In this document: piece after piece, positions 63,525 through 64,000 of the stretch
Layout of the letters: every line of letters begins with the position of its first letter
How positions within the stretch are numbered: the stretch's first letter is position 1
Source of the DNA: Chondrus crispus
Lineage: Eukaryota > Rhodophyta > Florideophyceae > Gigartinales > Gigartinaceae
NCBI RefSeq assembly: GCF_000350225.1
Contig: NW_005178551.1
Span: 114,846-178,845, forward strand
Direction of reading: 5' to 3'
DNA length: 64,000 nucleotides
Translations under genes and position numbers: made by a program
Notes under the pieces: generated by a model
What the model was told of the DNA's origin: nothing
The model's database searches: none
The model's input: the letters and a program-made list of their open reading frames with translations, nothing else

Positions 63525-64000
63525 ATGGCCCTCGTCCTCCTCACGGGCTTTCCGGCGAGCGGAAAGACGACCGTCTCCAACGAACTCCGCGACCTGCTGC
63601 AAGCCGCCGGCAAGACCGTCCACATCATCCGCGACGGCGAAGACGGAATCGGCCCCGCCCCCTCCGTCCCCTCCGCCGCCCCGCATCGCTCAGACCTCTA
63701 CCAAGACTCGACAGTCGAAAAGCGGACCCGCGCACGCCTACGCGCGGCGACGGAGCGGCATCTCACGGGCGACGCGGTGGTGCTCGTCGACAGCCTCAAC
63801 TACATCAAGGGCTTCCGGTACGAGCTGTACTGCGTCGCCAAGACGACGGGGACGCGCTACGCGGTGGTTTTCTGCCAGCAGGACGCGTCCGAGTGCCTGC
63901 GGCGCGACGCGCACCGCGCGCAGGCGGGCGAGGACGCGTATGGCCCCGCGCTGTGCGCGGCGCTCACGCGCCGCTACGAGGCGCCGGTGGCGCGCAACCG
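63525..64000 (+). CDS. KTI12: KTI12 / elongator-associated P-loop protein, C-terminus beyond window
   Basis: ATG at 63525 opens a frame of 158 codons to the window end. It has the P-loop GFPASGKTT, then RDGEDGIG, EKRTRARLRAATERHL, and VVLVDSLNYIKGFRYELYCVAK, the Kti12 signature; FCQQDASECLRR follows. Kti12 is an ATPase-like partner of Elongator needed for tRNA wobble-uridine modification, in cytosol and nucleus. A long C-rich tract (63421-63480) lies just upstream. It is divergent from the E2 gene with 299 bp between starts. Confidence 0.9.
   Translation, partial: MALVLLTGFPASGKTTVSNELRDLLQAAGKTVHIIRDGEDGIGPAPSVPSAAPHRSDLYQDSTVEKRTRARLRAATERHLTGDAVVLVDSLNYIKGFRYELYCVAKTTGTRYAVVFCQQDASECLRRDAHRAQAGEDAYGPALCAALTRRYEAPVARN

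Overview
The window is nuclear DNA of a eukaryote with two kinds of landscape. Positions 1 to about 54,500 are a graveyard of nested retrotransposons and DNA-transposon pieces. From about 55,300 to the end there is a dense island of mostly intron-poor host genes a few tens to a few hundred bases apart. Gene islands separated by LTR-element thickets, few and short GT-AG introns, stand-alone DHFR and PurM, and a PurM with a plausible plastid transit peptide fit a multicellular red alga (a Chondrus-like florideophyte). This is an inference, not a proof.

Left part (1-12,872): an intact gag of a Ty3/Gypsy element on the minus strand runs off the left edge (Gypsy-A). Its primer-binding site and a stub of its LTR abut a decayed, 5'-truncated relative on the plus strand (Gypsy-E1) with gag, pol and a long 3' region that holds an antisense ORF.

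Middle (12,873-35,560): several Ty1/Copia pieces with two LTR families. LTR-1 (about 1.25 kb) belongs to a family whose leader encodes a spliced two-zinc-finger protein ahead of gag-pol. LTR-2 (about 0.94 kb) belongs to a second, older family (Copia-2). Solo LTRs are nested in each other with clean target-site duplications. A broken ABC half-transporter gene (17,441-18,630) is cut by one of these insertions.

Right of centre (35,561-52,808): Gypsy-E2, about 15 kb, has uninterrupted gag and pol joined by a conserved slip site and hairpin that predict a -1 frameshift. It also has a 57-bp hairpin array and an antisense ORF of about 763 codons homologous to the one in E1. A third related 3' end (E3) follows, then a Harbinger/PIF transposase with a substituted catalytic Asp.

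Gene island (55,340-64,000): KRI1 (ribosome biogenesis), an alpha/beta hydrolase of monoacylglycerol-lipase type, a DHHC-family acyltransferase with SHHC instead of DHHC, unfused DHFR, PurM, a small mitoribosomal-like protein, a three-exon ubiquitin-conjugating enzyme and KTI12 (cut by the window end). DHFR (folate) and PurM (purine synthesis) are convergent neighbours with linked one-carbon/purine roles. Three gene pairs are divergent over 200-300 bp and probably share promoters.

The strongest candidates for undescribed biology are the antisense ORF in the Gypsy 3' module, the spliced zinc-finger ORF in the Copia leader and the Gypsy frameshift hairpin.
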